Positions 24,748 to 34,708 of a DNA stretch of 64,000 nt are shown in pieces (the stretch's first letter is position 1; each line of letters starts with the position of its first letter). The DNA lies in the NCBI RefSeq assembly GCF_947500835.1, contig NZ_CANMTQ010000003.1, positions 310,001 to 374,000 on the forward strand, given 5' to 3'. The notes beneath the pieces are model-generated. The model had not been told where the DNA came from. It saw only the letters and a list, made by a program, of their open reading frames with translations, and did not search any database. The position numbers were made by a program, and so were the translations under genes. Origin of the DNA: an uncultured Halomonas sp. GTDB lineage: Bacteria; Pseudomonadota; Gammaproteobacteria; Pseudomonadales; Halomonadaceae.

Positions 24748-25881
24748 ATGGACAACCGCATGTTGCGATACCTCAAGGAGCGTGTACTGTCTCCTCCTAC
24801 CACTTTGGCCCCGGAGCGGCGTCGCAGTTTTCACATATTCCTGCGCATCTATCTTTTCGTAACCGCGATTCATGTTGTCTTCACGCCCATTTTTCTATGG
24901 ATCAATGTGCCTGCGTTGACCGCACTCAATCTGCTGTGCATCGCTGTCAATTCGCTAACGATCCTTCTTCATCTGCGTGGCAAGCTTCTGCTGGCACTGC
25001 TAATCAAACTGCCCTTTGTTCTCACGCTTATCGTCGCCGCAGGCATGCTACTGGGAAATAACATCGGCGTTGAATATTATTTCTTTATCATCTTGTTCGA
25101 GTTCGTGATCAGCGATCTTCAGCGACGCTACAAGATAATACTCAGCGCCATATTGCTGGGTATCTTCTTGATCATGCTGCAGTGGCTGTTCGGACTCTGG
25201 GGGGAATGGTCTCTTGGGGAACCGGCACGGAAAATGCTGCATGCCCTCAACCTGATGACCACCTTTGTCCTGATCACCTATATCGCGTTACAGGTCTACA
25301 TCGTAAGTGAGACCACCGAGCGCCGTTTCCGCAGCGATGCCTATAGGGACTCACTGACTGGCGTGTTCAATCGACGGGCGGTCATTGAGCGAGCCGATAC
25401 GCTGTGGTGTCAGCAACGTCCTTTTGCGTTGTTGCTTCTTGATGCGGACCACTTCAAGCAGGTCAATGATAATTATGGTCATGGCGCCGGTGACAAGGTG
25501 CTGCGTCATATTGCACAGCTATTGCAACATGCCTTACGGGAGAGAGATTGCATAGGACGCGTGGGCGGGGAAGAGTTTTTGATACTGCTTCCGGATGCCA
25601 ACTTCGATGAGGCAGTGGCAATCGCGTCTCGCTTGCGCGCAGAGCTGGCCAGTCAGCCTTGCCGCCTGGGCAAGCGCATACTCCCAGTGACGCTTTCCAT
25701 GGGGCTGGCATGGTCTAATGAAGATCAGCTTCTGAATGACGTGATCGATTTGGCGGACCGACGTTTATATCTGGCAAAATCCTCGGGACGTGATCAAATA
25801 ATCGCCGAAGGAGGAGAGGCCTTCGATATCACCGCACGTTGCGAGGCGTTCAAAGGACCTTCTTCTACTGAGGAAGCCTGA
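24748..25881 (+). CDS. Membrane diguanylate cyclase (GGDEF domain)
   Basis: Makes cyclic di-GMP from two GTP. The N-terminal half (about residues 28-190) has about six hydrophobic helices forming a membrane sensor; the C-terminal GGDEF domain starts at RDSLTGVFNRRA and has active-site GGEEF at 273-277. An inhibitory I-site RERD sits at 264-267, the canonical distance upstream, so product inhibition is expected. No EAL domain is present. Total 377 aa. The ATG at 24748 lacks a strong Shine-Dalgarno. Signal sensed is unknown. Confidence 0.92.
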   Translation: MDNRMLRYLKERVLSPPTTLAPERRRSFHIFLRIYLFVTAIHVVFTPIFLWINVPALTALNLLCIAVNSLTILLHLRGKLLLALLIKLPFVLTLIVAAGMLLGNNIGVEYYFFIILFEFVISDLQRRYKIILSAILLGIFLIMLQWLFGLWGEWSLGEPARKMLHALNLMTTFVLITYIALQVYIVSETTERRFRSDAYRDSLTGVFNRRAVIERADTLWCQQRPFALLLLDADHFKQVNDNYGHGAGDKVLRHIAQLLQHALRERDCIGRVGGEEFLILLPDANFDEAVAIASRLRAELASQPCRLGKRILPVTLSMGLAWSNEDQLLNDVIDLADRRLYLAKSSGRDQIIAEGGEAFDITARCEAFKGPSSTEEA

Positions 25882-25931
25882 GGCTTCAGCGGGCACCAAC
25901 AAATCAATCGAGTTCCTGGGGAGAGACACGA

Positions 25932-26378
25932 ATGCGTGTATGGATAGCCATGGTGTTGTCGGTAATTCTGCTAAGCGGATGTGGCACATCGCAACAAGTC
26001 CACAATGACAACAATGGGAAACAGGCATCGTCACCTTTGGTAGGTCCGCATTGGGTATTGACACTGATGGGCACCGATCAGCCCTGGCAAGGGGATGACA
26101 AAGCCTATTTTGAACTACAGCCAGACGGCAATGGATTGAGACTCAGCGGTAGCGATGGCTGCAATCGTCTGATGGGGGAGGTCACCTTGGGCGAAGGGCG
26201 TCGCATTGCAATCTCCGAACTTGCCAGTTCCCGCATGGCCTGCCCGGGGCAGGCACAGTCGGCGCAAGTCAGCCAGCTGCTCTCCCAGGCTCATCGCTAT
26301 TTGATCGACCATGATCGACTGGTCTTGATGGGGCGGGATGGTCATGTGCTTGCCGGCTTTCGCAAGACCAATAAATAA
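25932..26378 (+). CDS. META-domain lipoprotein (HslJ-like)
   Basis: Lipoprotein of 148 aa with lipobox LLSGC (Cys 17), followed by a META/HslJ domain: GPHWVLTLMGTD, YFELQPDGNGLRLSGSDGCNRLMGEV, and the paired Cys in SSRMACPGQ. HslJ is a heat-inducible outer-membrane protein linked to novobiocin resistance in E. coli, but the precise function is unknown. GGGGAG upstream supports ATG 25932. A strong terminator follows at 26431. It lies 50 nt after the diguanylate cyclase stop and may share its transcript. Confidence 0.85.
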   Translation: MRVWIAMVLSVILLSGCGTSQQVHNDNNGKQASSPLVGPHWVLTLMGTDQPWQGDDKAYFELQPDGNGLRLSGSDGCNRLMGEVTLGEGRRIAISELASSRMACPGQAQSAQVSQLLSQAHRYLIDHDRLVLMGRDGHVLAGFRKTNK

Positions 26379-26430
26379 AAGTAATGCGCCTCATGGCCAG
26401 GCTTGCCTGGTAAAAAGCGCGAAACAAGCA

Positions 26431-26454
26431 CCTCAGGGTCAACCCTGAGGTTTT
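26431..26454 (+). terminator. Rho-independent terminator after META lipoprotein gene
   Basis: CCTCAGGGT-CA-ACCCTGAGG is a perfect 9-bp stem with a minimal loop, followed by TTTT. It lies 52 nt after the lipoprotein stop and 15 nt before the convergent valS stop. Confidence 0.8.
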
Positions 26455-26469
26455 GCAAAGTCATGTTTT

Positions 26470-29436
26470 TTACAGTGCGGCGATTTTTTTATGCTGCTCC
26501 ATCAGCAAGGCGCGGGCGCCGCGCATATCGTCAAGCTTGCTTTTCTCCTTTTCCACGATTTCCGCCGGGGCCTTTGCGATGAAGCTTTCGTTGGAAAGCT
26601 TCTTCTCCACCCCGGCAATAAGCTTGTCCTGTTTATCCAGCTCCTTGCTCAGACGAGCAAGTTCAACGTCCTTGTCGATCAGGTCTGCCATGGGCACCAG
26701 CACTTCCATGTCGCCGACCCGCTGAGTGGCGGATAGCGGCCCCTGGGCTGCATCGTCGAGCCAGCTGACACTTTGCAGCTTGGCAAGCTTGGCAAGAAAG
26801 CGGTGATTGTTTTCCAGACGCAGGCGATCCTTGTCGCTGCCTTTCGTCAGCAGCACATCCAGCAGTTTGCCCGGGGCGATGTTCATTTCGGCGCGGATAT
26901 TGCGCGCCGCCACGATCACCCCTTTCAGCCACTCGATGTCCCGTTCGGCTTGCTCATCGATCTTGTTCGTTTCGGCTTCGGGCCAGGGCTGATCCATGAT
27001 CGACTGCGAGCCGTCGCCCCTTGCCTTGCCCGCCAGGGGGGCCACCCGCTGCCAGATCTCCTCGGTGATGAAAGGCATCATCGGATGGGCCAGGCGCAGG
27101 ATGGTCTCGAGCACTCTTACCAAGGTCCTGCGGGTGCCTCTCTTGGCCTCAGAGGTGGCGTTGTCGTCCCACAGCACCGGCTTGGAAAGCTCCAGATACC
27201 AGTCGCAGTACTCGTTCCAGACGAATTCATACAGCGCCTGGGAGGCAAGATCGAAGCGAAACTCCGCAAGCGCCTTGGTGACCTGGGATTCGGTACGCTG
27301 CAGCGTTGAGACGATCCAGCGATCCGCCAGGGAGAGCTCGACGCTTTCGGCACCAAGCCCGCAATCCTGCCCGTCGGTATTCATCAGCACATAGCGGGAG
27401 GCATTCCACAGCTTGTTGCAGAAGTTGCGAAAGCCATCGAGCCGGCCCATGTCGAACTTGACGTCCCGACCGGTAGTCGCCAAGGACAAGAAGGTGTAGC
27501 GCAGCGCATCGGTGCCGTGGGGCTCGATGCCCGCCGGGAATTCATTCCTGGTGGCCTTGGCGATTGCCTTGGCCTTCTGGGGCTGCATCATGTTGCCGGT
27601 GCGCTTGTCCATCAGGGTATCCAGGTCGATGCCGTCGATCAGATCGATGGGGTCGAGCACGTTGCCCTTGGACTTGGACATCTTCTGGCCCTGGGCGTCC
27701 CGTACCAGGCCATGCACGTAGACCGTCTTGAAGGGCACTTGGCCTGTGAACTTCAGGGTCATCATGATCATCCGGGCGACCCAGAAGAAGATGATATCGA
27801 AGCCGGTGACCAGCACATTGGTGGGGTGGAAGGTGGCAAGCTCCGGGGTCTGTTCCGGCCAGCCCAGGGTGGCGAAGGTCCAGAGGCCCGAGCTGAACCA
27901 GGTGTCCAGTACGTCGTCATCCTGGGTCAGCGGGGTATCCGTCGCCAGACCGTATTTTTCCCGGGCCTCGGCCTCAGAGCGGGCGACATAGATGTTGCCT
28001 TGTGGGTCGTACCAGGCGGGAATGCGATGACCCCACCACAGCTGGCGAGAGATGCACCAGTCCTGCAGGTCACGCATCCAGGCAAAGTACATGTTCTCGT
28101 AGTTTCTAGGTACGAACTGGATATCGCCATTTTCCACCGCGGCGATGGCAGGCTTGGCCAGGGACTCCACCGCCACGAACCATTGATCCGTCAGAAAGGG
28201 CTCTATGACCACCCCGGAGCGATCGCCAAAGGGCTGCATGATCTTCTTTTTCTCGACCAGCGGCCGCTCGGTGCCATCCTCGTCTTGCCGAGTCACCGCT
28301 AGCCCTTCGGCGGTGATGGCTTCTATCACGTGCTGGCGCGCTTCGAAACGATCGAGTCCGCGCAGGGATTCCGGCACCAGATTGATCTCGGCTACATCGC
28401 CTGGATCCTCGCCACGGGCAGCCCGGGTGGCAAGCGCCGCGCTGTCGTCATAAGGCAATCCATTGGTACGCATCCGGGCCTTGCGATCCATCAGGTTGTA
28501 GAGCGGGATGCCGTTTCGCTTCGCGACCCCGTAATCGTTGAAGTCGTGGGCGCCGGTGATCTTGACCGCGCCGGAACCGAAATCGGGGTCGGGATATTCG
28601 TCGGTGATGATAGGAATCAGGCGCCGATGCGCCTTGGGGCCGACCGGGATCTCGCACAGCTTGCCGACCAGGGGGGCGTAGCGCTCATCCGAAGGGTGCA
28701 CGGCGACGGCGCCGTCCCCCAGCATGGTTTCCGGGCGAGTAGTGGCGATGGAAATGTAATCCCGGGTCTCGCGCAGGGTGACGTTGCCGTCCTTGTCCTT
28801 CTCGACATATTCATAAGTAGCCCCGCCCGCGAGGGGATACTTGAAGTGCCACATGTGACCATCGACCTCGATATTCTCTACCTCGAGATCGGAAATGGCG
28901 CTTTCGAACATCGGGTCCCAGTTGACCAGGCGCTTGCCGCGGTAGATCAACCCTTCGTCGAACAGCCGCACGAAGACTTCCTGCACTGCGGTGTAAAAGC
29001 CTTCGTCCATTGTGAAGCGCTCCCGGGACCAGTCGAGACTCGCCCCCATGCGCCGTAGCTGCTGGGTGATCTGCCCACCGGACTCCGCCTTCCATTCCCA
29101 GACCTTGTCGAGAAACGCCTCGCGGCCCAGGTCGTGACGGCTCTTGCCTTCTTCCGCGGCGAGCTTGCGTTCCACCAGCATCTGCGTTGCGATACCTGCG
29201 TGGTCGGTGCCTATCTGCCATAGCGTGTTGTCGCCATGCATGCGCCGCCAGCGAATCAGGGTATCCATTATGGTGTCCTGGAACGCGTGCCCCATATGCA
29301 GACTGCCGGTGACATTGGGCGGCGGAATCATGATCGAATAGGGCGACCCCGAGCCTTTGGGCGCAAAGCGGTTGTCGGCTTCCCAGCGCTGATACCAGCG
29401 TCTTTCGATCTGCTCGGGTTGATACGTCTTGTCCAT
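26470..29436 (-). CDS. valS: Valyl-tRNA synthetase
   Basis: Class I aminoacyl-tRNA synthetase of 988 aa charging tRNA-Val. The HIGH-type motif is HMGH at 47-50 ([13 protein letters not shown]), the KMSKS loop is [13 protein letters not shown], and the CP1 editing domain ([25 protein letters not shown]) lies between. An anticodon-binding region and a C-terminal coiled coil ([20 protein letters not shown]) complete it. The frame runs 30 codons upstream of [14 protein letters not shown] without homology, so ATG 29436 is the start. Slightly longer than the E. coli enzyme (951 aa). Confidence 0.97.
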   Translation of the reverse strand: MDKTYQPEQIERRWYQRWEADNRFAPKGSGSPYSIMIPPPNVTGSLHMGHAFQDTIMDTLIRWRRMHGDNTLWQIGTDHAGIATQMLVERKLAAEEGKSRHDLGREAFLDKVWEWKAESGGQITQQLRRMGASLDWSRERFTMDEGFYTAVQEVFVRLFDEGLIYRGKRLVNWDPMFESAISDLEVENIEVDGHMWHFKYPLAGGATYEYVEKDKDGNVTLRETRDYISIATTRPETMLGDGAVAVHPSDERYAPLVGKLCEIPVGPKAHRRLIPIITDEYPDPDFGSGAVKITGAHDFNDYGVAKRNGIPLYNLMDRKARMRTNGLPYDDSAALATRAARGEDPGDVAEINLVPESLRGLDRFEARQHVIEAITAEGLAVTRQDEDGTERPLVEKKKIMQPFGDRSGVVIEPFLTDQWFVAVESLAKPAIAAVENGDIQFVPRNYENMYFAWMRDLQDWCISRQLWWGHRIPAWYDPQGNIYVARSEAEAREKYGLATDTPLTQDDDVLDTWFSSGLWTFATLGWPEQTPELATFHPTNVLVTGFDIIFFWVARMIMMTLKFTGQVPFKTVYVHGLVRDAQGQKMSKSKGNVLDPIDLIDGIDLDTLMDKRTGNMMQPQKAKAIAKATRNEFPAGIEPHGTDALRYTFLSLATTGRDVKFDMGRLDGFRNFCNKLWNASRYVLMNTDGQDCGLGAESVELSLADRWIVSTLQRTESQVTKALAEFRFDLASQALYEFVWNEYCDWYLELSKPVLWDDNATSEAKRGTRRTLVRVLETILRLAHPMMPFITEEIWQRVAPLAGKARGDGSQSIMDQPWPEAETNKIDEQAERDIEWLKGVIVAARNIRAEMNIAPGKLLDVLLTKGSDKDRLRLENNHRFLAKLAKLQSVSWLDDAAQGPLSATQRVGDMEVLVPMADLIDKDVELARLSKELDKQDKLIAGVEKKLSNESFIAKAPAEIVEKEKSKLDDMRGARALLMEQHKKIAAL

Positions 29437-29635
29437 GAATCGCTCGATCTGAAGGGTGGTGTTCGCGCAAGCCGGGGCGAACCTGTGCAGTGTGAAATGG
29501 CAGGGATTATACCGCTGCGAATCCACAACGTCATGAGCGCCGACGGTTACTCGACATATTCGTGGCGGCTCAATCAGGGCGATGGCAACTCGCCTAGGCT
29601 AGTATGGCTCTCCCAAGAGGCGAAAACGACGAACC

Positions 29636-32548
29636 ATGGGCAACATGCTGAATACCCGCCGCTGGCTGTGGCGCGCGATGTCAAGAACATCATTGATCCC
29701 CTTGCTGTTGGTGACGGTGGGGGTGGTCGGTATGTATCTGGCAACCTACAAGCTGATGTACGAACATCAGGTCACCTTGCTGGAAGAAGAATCCAGCATG
29801 CTGCTGGATCAGGCGCTCGAACGTGAAGCACGCTTGATGCAGGCTGATCTGACAGCCTGGGAGCGGCAAGGTGTGCTACTTGCGAGCGCGGCGCAACACA
29901 GCCTGAGGCAGCCGGTAAGCGCCAAGCAGCGCGCCAAGGAGGCCCGACGTCATGGTAGTGAAGCAAGCGGAATCTACTTTACCCCCCGGGATGACGGTCA
30001 GGCGGCGTCTTTCTATTCCGCATTGACACCTGAAGCGCTACGCGATTACCGCAAGATCGCTCAGCTGGCAGCACTTGATCCTCTCATGCAGCAACTGGTC
30101 GAAAACGATCCTCGTCTTCGCCAGGTGTACATCAATACCTTCGATAGCTACAACCGACTCTGGCCCTGGTTCGACTCGGGCGCCACCTACGATAGCCACA
30201 TGGATATCCCTTCCCATAATTTCTACTTTCTGGCAGATGCGCGGAACAATCCTGAACGCCAGCCGGTATGGACTGAAGCCTATCTCGATCCCGCAGGTAG
30301 CGGCTGGATGATTTCTCTCGTGGCGCCCATCTATCGGGATGATTTTCTCGAAGGCGTTGCCGGCATCGATATCACCCTTAAAGAGCTCACGGATAGGTTG
30401 TTGTCCATTGAATTGCCTTGGTCGGGGTATGCGGTGCTGATTGGGCGCGATGGCAGCATCCTGGCACTGCCATCGAAGGATCAACAGGACTTCAGGCGGT
30501 TGCTCGAAAATACCAAGGCTGAAACAGGGATCGAATCGACCACCAGCGCCGATACAGAATCCATCAACCTGATGCGCATGAGCGATGCGTCGATCATCAG
30601 TGACATCCTGACGGAAGCCTCTGGCAGTCAGCGCACGACAATGACCGGGGAGCCGCGACTGCTGGCCTGGCGTGAACTCGAGGGAGTGAACTGGACGCTG
30701 CTGGCAATCATCGACGAAAACTCAGCCTTCGTGACCGGTGACTCCTTGAGTCGCTCTTTTCGCGAGCTGGGTATCTGGATGCTGATGGGGCTGCTGTTGT
30801 TTTGTCTTTTGACCCTGATGATCATTCGCCGCCGCACCCTGATCTTGAATCGTACGTTGATCGATCCGCTGCAGCAGTTGCAGACCATGGCAGCAGCGTT
30901 CGGTGCTCAACGCCGCATGGACAAGCCTCGGTTTCACCTGCGTGAGTTCAACGAAATAGGCGATGCGCTGATCAAGGCCAGTCGTGAGCGGGAGGGGGCT
31001 CTTGGCACCCTGGCCGCAGAGAAGGAGCGTCTGCGCCTGGCGCTGGATGCCAGCGAAGGAAGCGTATGGGAGTACGATATCGCCAACGATCGCCTGATGA
31101 TGCACGACAGCATGTTTCATCTGCTTGGCCTGGCCCCGGTTAAAACCCTTTCTTTGGCGACCTTTCAGGCCTGCATTCATCCTGAGGATCTACCGCGCTT
31201 TGAATCCCAGCGGCGACGCGTAATGGCCAGAAAAATGGCGGTAGGCGAAATCGAAATGCGTCTGCACCTACTGGATGGGCGCTGGCTGTGGGTATTGACT
31301 CGGGGAAGCGTGTTTCGACGCGACGAGAACGGCACAGCGCTTTACGCCACCGGCGTCGTATTGAATATTCATCAGCGCAAACACACCACCGCTGAACTGG
31401 AGCGTACGCGGGATGAAGCGCGCCTGGCGCAGCGTGCCCAATCGCGGCTGTTCTCCCGGGTCAGTCATGAGTTGCGCACCCCCTTGGGCATCATCATCGG
31501 CTTCACCGACCTGCTGCAGGACAGTGAGGCGTCTCGGCTAGATGCTCAGACCCAGCGCTATCTGGGTGAGGTAGTGCACGCCGCGGAACGGCTCGACGCG
31601 CTACTCGAGGATGTACTGCAACTGGCAAGCCTCGAGTCTGGCGAGATGAGGCTCGAATGCGAGGTGCAATCGGCACTACGGTGCTTGCGACGCAATATGA
31701 GCCAGTCATTGACTCACGCTACGCGATACGGAATTCAGCTCGAACTCGGGACGGCAATCCAGGGCGGTTGGATACTGGCGGATCGCCAGCGTCTGGATCA
31801 GGTGGTGCAAAACTTGATCGATAACGCTATCAAGTACAATCGCCCCGGTGGTTGGATCAGGCTGTCGACCTGGGTAGAAGCAGACAGCGTATGTCTTGAG
31901 GTGGCGGATAACGGGCAAGGCATTGCCGACGATGATCTGGATACGCTGTTCCAGCCTTTTTCACGCCTGGGCATGGAACACAGCGAGATCAAGGGCACTG
32001 GCCTGGGATTGGCAATATGCCTGGAGCTGGTGCGCCGGATGAAGGGACGTATCGAGGTGTCGAGCACGCCAGGACAAGGCAGCCGTTTTCAGATCTGGTT
32101 GCCCCAGGTGAATGTTCAGACGTGCCAGGCAGCGGTAATGCAGGCGCTGCCTCCCGGGGCAAGGCTTGAAAGGCCCTTGACATTATTGTTGATCAGCAAG
32201 GACGAGGAGACCCATGTTCGCATGGAGGTGCTGGCAGAACAGTTGAACTACTTGACGCTGTTGAGCACGCGCCATCGCACCCGGGCGATGCGGCTGATCA
32301 ATGAACAGCCGCCTCAGGTGCTGATATGTGATGCCATCCTGGGTTCTGATCAGGCGGTTGAGCTTTTACATCGCTGCCAGCGATTACAGGGCAAGCAGCA
32401 GGTATATGGCTACTGGCTAGGACCGGCACCCATGCCTGCTGACTTTCACGAACAGTGGCAGCCACCGCCACGCATGGAAAAAGTATGGTCGGCGTTATGC
32501 AAAGCCGGCGCGACGAACCCGCGTACTAACTCAGATGGTGCGCCTTGA
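29636..32548 (+). CDS. Large membrane sensor histidine kinase (dCache-PAS-HisKA-HATPase) with degenerate receiver tail
   Basis: A 970-aa inner-membrane kinase. TM1 (about 19-40) is followed by a periplasmic double-Cache-like sensor (about 45-370; YINTFDSYNRLWPWFDSG, GVAGIDITLKELTDRL), TM2 (about 378-398), a HAMP-like linker, a PAS domain (about 460-580), HisKA with H611 in RVSHELRTPLG, and HATPase (NLIDNAIKYN, DNGQGIADDD, GTGLGLAI). The last 120 residues resemble a receiver fold with VLICDAILG but lack the Lys position, so phosphotransfer there is doubtful. No response regulator gene is adjacent. ATG 29636 is poorly supported by a ribosome site; ATG 29645 is possible. The 3' end overlaps holC. 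Confidence 0.88.
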   Translation: MGNMLNTRRWLWRAMSRTSLIPLLLVTVGVVGMYLATYKLMYEHQVTLLEEESSMLLDQALEREARLMQADLTAWERQGVLLASAAQHSLRQPVSAKQRAKEARRHGSEASGIYFTPRDDGQAASFYSALTPEALRDYRKIAQLAALDPLMQQLVENDPRLRQVYINTFDSYNRLWPWFDSGATYDSHMDIPSHNFYFLADARNNPERQPVWTEAYLDPAGSGWMISLVAPIYRDDFLEGVAGIDITLKELTDRLLSIELPWSGYAVLIGRDGSILALPSKDQQDFRRLLENTKAETGIESTTSADTESINLMRMSDASIISDILTEASGSQRTTMTGEPRLLAWRELEGVNWTLLAIIDENSAFVTGDSLSRSFRELGIWMLMGLLLFCLLTLMIIRRRTLILNRTLIDPLQQLQTMAAAFGAQRRMDKPRFHLREFNEIGDALIKASREREGALGTLAAEKERLRLALDASEGSVWEYDIANDRLMMHDSMFHLLGLAPVKTLSLATFQACIHPEDLPRFESQRRRVMARKMAVGEIEMRLHLLDGRWLWVLTRGSVFRRDENGTALYATGVVLNIHQRKHTTAELERTRDEARLAQRAQSRLFSRVSHELRTPLGIIIGFTDLLQDSEASRLDAQTQRYLGEVVHAAERLDALLEDVLQLASLESGEMRLECEVQSALRCLRRNMSQSLTHATRYGIQLELGTAIQGGWILADRQRLDQVVQNLIDNAIKYNRPGGWIRLSTWVEADSVCLEVADNGQGIADDDLDTLFQPFSRLGMEHSEIKGTGLGLAICLELVRRMKGRIEVSSTPGQGSRFQIWLPQVNVQTCQAAVMQALPPGARLERPLTLLLISKDEETHVRMEVLAEQLNYLTLLSTRHRTRAMRLINEQPPQVLICDAILGSDQAVELLHRCQRLQGKQQVYGYWLGPAPMPADFHEQWQPPPRMEKVWSALCKAGATNPRTNSDGAP

Positions 32549-32951
32549 CCGGATAGCCGCGATGCTTGTAGGTCTGCCAGCATTCACGCTTGCTGCGCAG
32601 TACCTCCTGGTGCTGGTTGATGATCTCCGCGACCCGTTCGAAGCGTGAGAACCACTCTGGAATGCCGGGATTGAGATTGAGCATGGCCTCGATGCCGGGT
32701 TCAGGCGCCTCGCGCCAGTCGATGGTCACCGGCGGCTTGTCGAGATCGCTTGTGACGATGGCGTGAGGCACATAGCTTTCCGGGCGAAAGGTCCAAAGTT
32801 TCTCGTCGATCAGCTGTGCCTCCTGTTCATCCGTCACGTGAACGTGCAGACGATAGCCCTTGCGGTAGATGGTCTCGACCAGCCGGCAGGCGAAATCGAG
32901 CCGCGCCTCGCGGGTGGTGTCGGGGAGGATGTAAAAATCGATCTGGGTCAT
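32526..32951 (-). CDS. holC: DNA polymerase III chi subunit
   Basis: HolC (141 aa) joins the clamp loader, through psi, to single-strand binding protein. The start MTQIDFYIL, CRLVETIYRKGYRLHVHVTDE, and DEKLWTFRPESYVPH match the family along its length. It is downstream of pepA on the same strand, the conserved pepA-holC(-valS) order of gammaproteobacteria. Its 3' end overlaps the convergent kinase gene by 23 nt. Confidence 0.94.
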   Translation of the reverse strand: MTQIDFYILPDTTREARLDFACRLVETIYRKGYRLHVHVTDEQEAQLIDEKLWTFRPESYVPHAIVTSDLDKPPVTIDWREAPEPGIEAMLNLNPGIPEWFSRFERVAEIINQHQEVLRSKRECWQTYKHRGYPVKAHHLS

Positions 32952-32996
32952 GAGCCACTATCCGAAAACTGGCGACGCTTGTAAGACAAATTCAGG

Positions 32997-33014
32997 CCAT
33001 ACAGCGTTAAAAAT
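32997..33014. repeat. Possible remnant of the 101-bp structured repeat
   Basis: The 18-mer CCATACAGCGTTAAAAAT is identical to part of the element at 34833-34933 read on the opposite strand (34908-34925). Nothing else of the element is recognisable on either side, so this may be a truncated copy or chance. Confidence 0.35.
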
Positions 33015-33063
33015 AATTCATCGTAGATTAGCGTGATGCCGCAAATCTGTCGGAAAAGTTGGC

Positions 33064-33164
33064 GTAGGAGCGCAGATTCTCTGCGCGAACGGCGCCGGCA
33101 GGCGCCCGGGTAGGGGCTTCGTCCTTTGCCGGCGTCGCATTCGCCCGGTAAACCGGGCTCCTAC
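33064..33164. repeat. REPIN-like cluster at the 3' end of pepA
   Basis: The left unit GTAGGAGC has hairpin GCGCAGA-TTC-TCTGCGC and a GCGAACGG tail. The right unit, inverted, has GTAGGAGC with GCCCGGT-TT-ACCGGGC and tail GCGAATG, nearly the same as the right unit at 178-238. A third partial head GTAGGGGC occurs at 33110-33117. The right end overlaps the pepA stop codon (33161-33163). Confidence 0.75.
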
Positions 33165-34708
33165 TTCTCGGTTTCGATCTTGGCGTCCTGCTCGCGATCC
33201 ATGAGGTACTGGGTCAAAAGCCCGACCGGACGGCCCGTTGCGCCTTTTTCTTTGCCGGAAATCCAGGCGGTGCCGGCGATGTCCAGGTGCGCCCAGGGGT
33301 ACTTGTCGGCGAAGCGGGAGAGATAGCACGCCGCGGTGACGGCGCCGGCAGGTCGCCCGCCGATGTTGGCCAGGTCGGCAAAGTTGGAGTCGAGCTGGCT
33401 CTGATACTCATCCCACAGCGGCATGTGCCAGGCCCGGTCCCAGGCAGTTTCTCCGGCATCGAGAATGTCCAGTGCCAGATCGTCGTCGTTGGCGAAGAGC
33501 CCGGTGGCATGATTGCCAAGGGCCATGACCATGGCGCCGGTCAAGGTGGCAATGTCGATGACGCTGGCGGGCTCGAAACGCTCCGCGTAGGTCAGGGCAT
33601 CACACAGGACCAGGCGACCTTCCGCGTCGGTATTGAGTATTTCGACGGTTAGCCCCTTGAGGGTCTTGATGATGTCACCGGGTTTGGTGGCGCGTGCGTC
33701 CGGCATGTTTTCCGCCGCGGCGACGATACCGATGACATTGAGCCTGGGCTTGATCATCGTCAGCGCCTTGAAGGTGCCCAGCACGCTGGCGGCGCCGCAC
33801 ATATCGTATTTCATCTCGTCCATGTCAGCGCCGGGCTTGAGCGAGATGCCGCCGGTATCGAAGGTGATGCCCTTGCCCACCAGCACGTGAGGAGCCTCCT
33901 GCTTGTTCTCGGCGCCTTGGGTATCTGCGCCTTGGGTATTAGCTCCTTGATAGTGCAGCACGATCAGTCGCGAAGGCTCCGCGCTGCCACGGCCAACCGA
34001 GAGCAGGGTGCGGGCACCGAGCGCCTCAAGGGCTTCCTCGTCGAGGACCTCCACGCTCAACGCTCCGGCAGATTCCTTGCCCAACTGCTCCGCTTGTTCC
34101 GCCAGATAGCGTGGCGTGCAGACATTGCCCGGCAGATTGCCGAGGGTACGGGTGAGATTGATGCCTTCCCCCAAGGCGTTGCCAATATGCAGGCCTTGTT
34201 CGCTGGCCGCGACGTCGCCGCTCTCATCGATCAACAGGCCGACTCGCTCAAGCCGAGACGCCGGAGCCGGTTCGGACTTGAAGATATCGAAACGATACTG
34301 GGCGCGCCGAGTGGCCTCGGCAATCATGCGTGCCTTCCAAACGCCTTCCCGCTCGGGAACCGGCACATCGCCCAAGGCAACCACGGCTTCGTCGATGGGC
34401 ATGCGAACCAGCGTCTTTAGCGCGGCATCGAGAACCTTGCGGAAACTGCCCTCGTTGCATTTGGCGCGCTCACCCAGGCCCACAAGCAACAGGCGTTCCG
34501 CAGCAAGACCCGGGGCAAACGGAATTATCTGGACGTTGGCAAGGGTGGCGTCAAAATCGCCGCGCTCAATCAGCTGTCCGATCAATCGCTCACTGGCGTC
34601 ATCGAGCTTGGCCGCCGTGGATAACAGATCGCCATCCTTGAAGACGGGAACGACGAGACAAGCGGTCTCGACTTTGGCGGGATTGACGGTGATGACGGGG
34701 AATTCCAT
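33161..34708 (-). CDS. pepA: Leucyl aminopeptidase (M17)
   Basis: Cytosolic aminopeptidase of 515 aa, which in E. coli also binds DNA for Xer recombination. The C-terminal catalytic domain shows GKGITFDTGGISLKPG, DMCGAASVLGTF and the signature NTDAEGRLVLCDAL that carry the two-metal site. An Ala/Gln-rich insertion AENKQEAP-like stretch with repeated QGADTQGA lies before the catalytic domain. The open frame goes 49 codons above the ATG at 34708 but without homology. Divergent from lptFG, with holC downstream, as in other gammaproteobacteria. Its stop lies within the REPIN-like cluster. Confidence 0.96.
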   Translation of the reverse strand: MEFPVITVNPAKVETACLVVPVFKDGDLLSTAAKLDDASERLIGQLIERGDFDATLANVQIIPFAPGLAAERLLLVGLGERAKCNEGSFRKVLDAALKTLVRMPIDEAVVALGDVPVPEREGVWKARMIAEATRRAQYRFDIFKSEPAPASRLERVGLLIDESGDVAASEQGLHIGNALGEGINLTRTLGNLPGNVCTPRYLAEQAEQLGKESAGALSVEVLDEEALEALGARTLLSVGRGSAEPSRLIVLHYQGANTQGADTQGAENKQEAPHVLVGKGITFDTGGISLKPGADMDEMKYDMCGAASVLGTFKALTMIKPRLNVIGIVAAAENMPDARATKPGDIIKTLKGLTVEILNTDAEGRLVLCDALTYAERFEPASVIDIATLTGAMVMALGNHATGLFANDDDLALDILDAGETAWDRAWHMPLWDEYQSQLDSNFADLANIGGRPAGAVTAACYLSRFADKYPWAHLDIAGTAWISGKEKGATGRPVGLLTQYLMDREQDAKIETEK

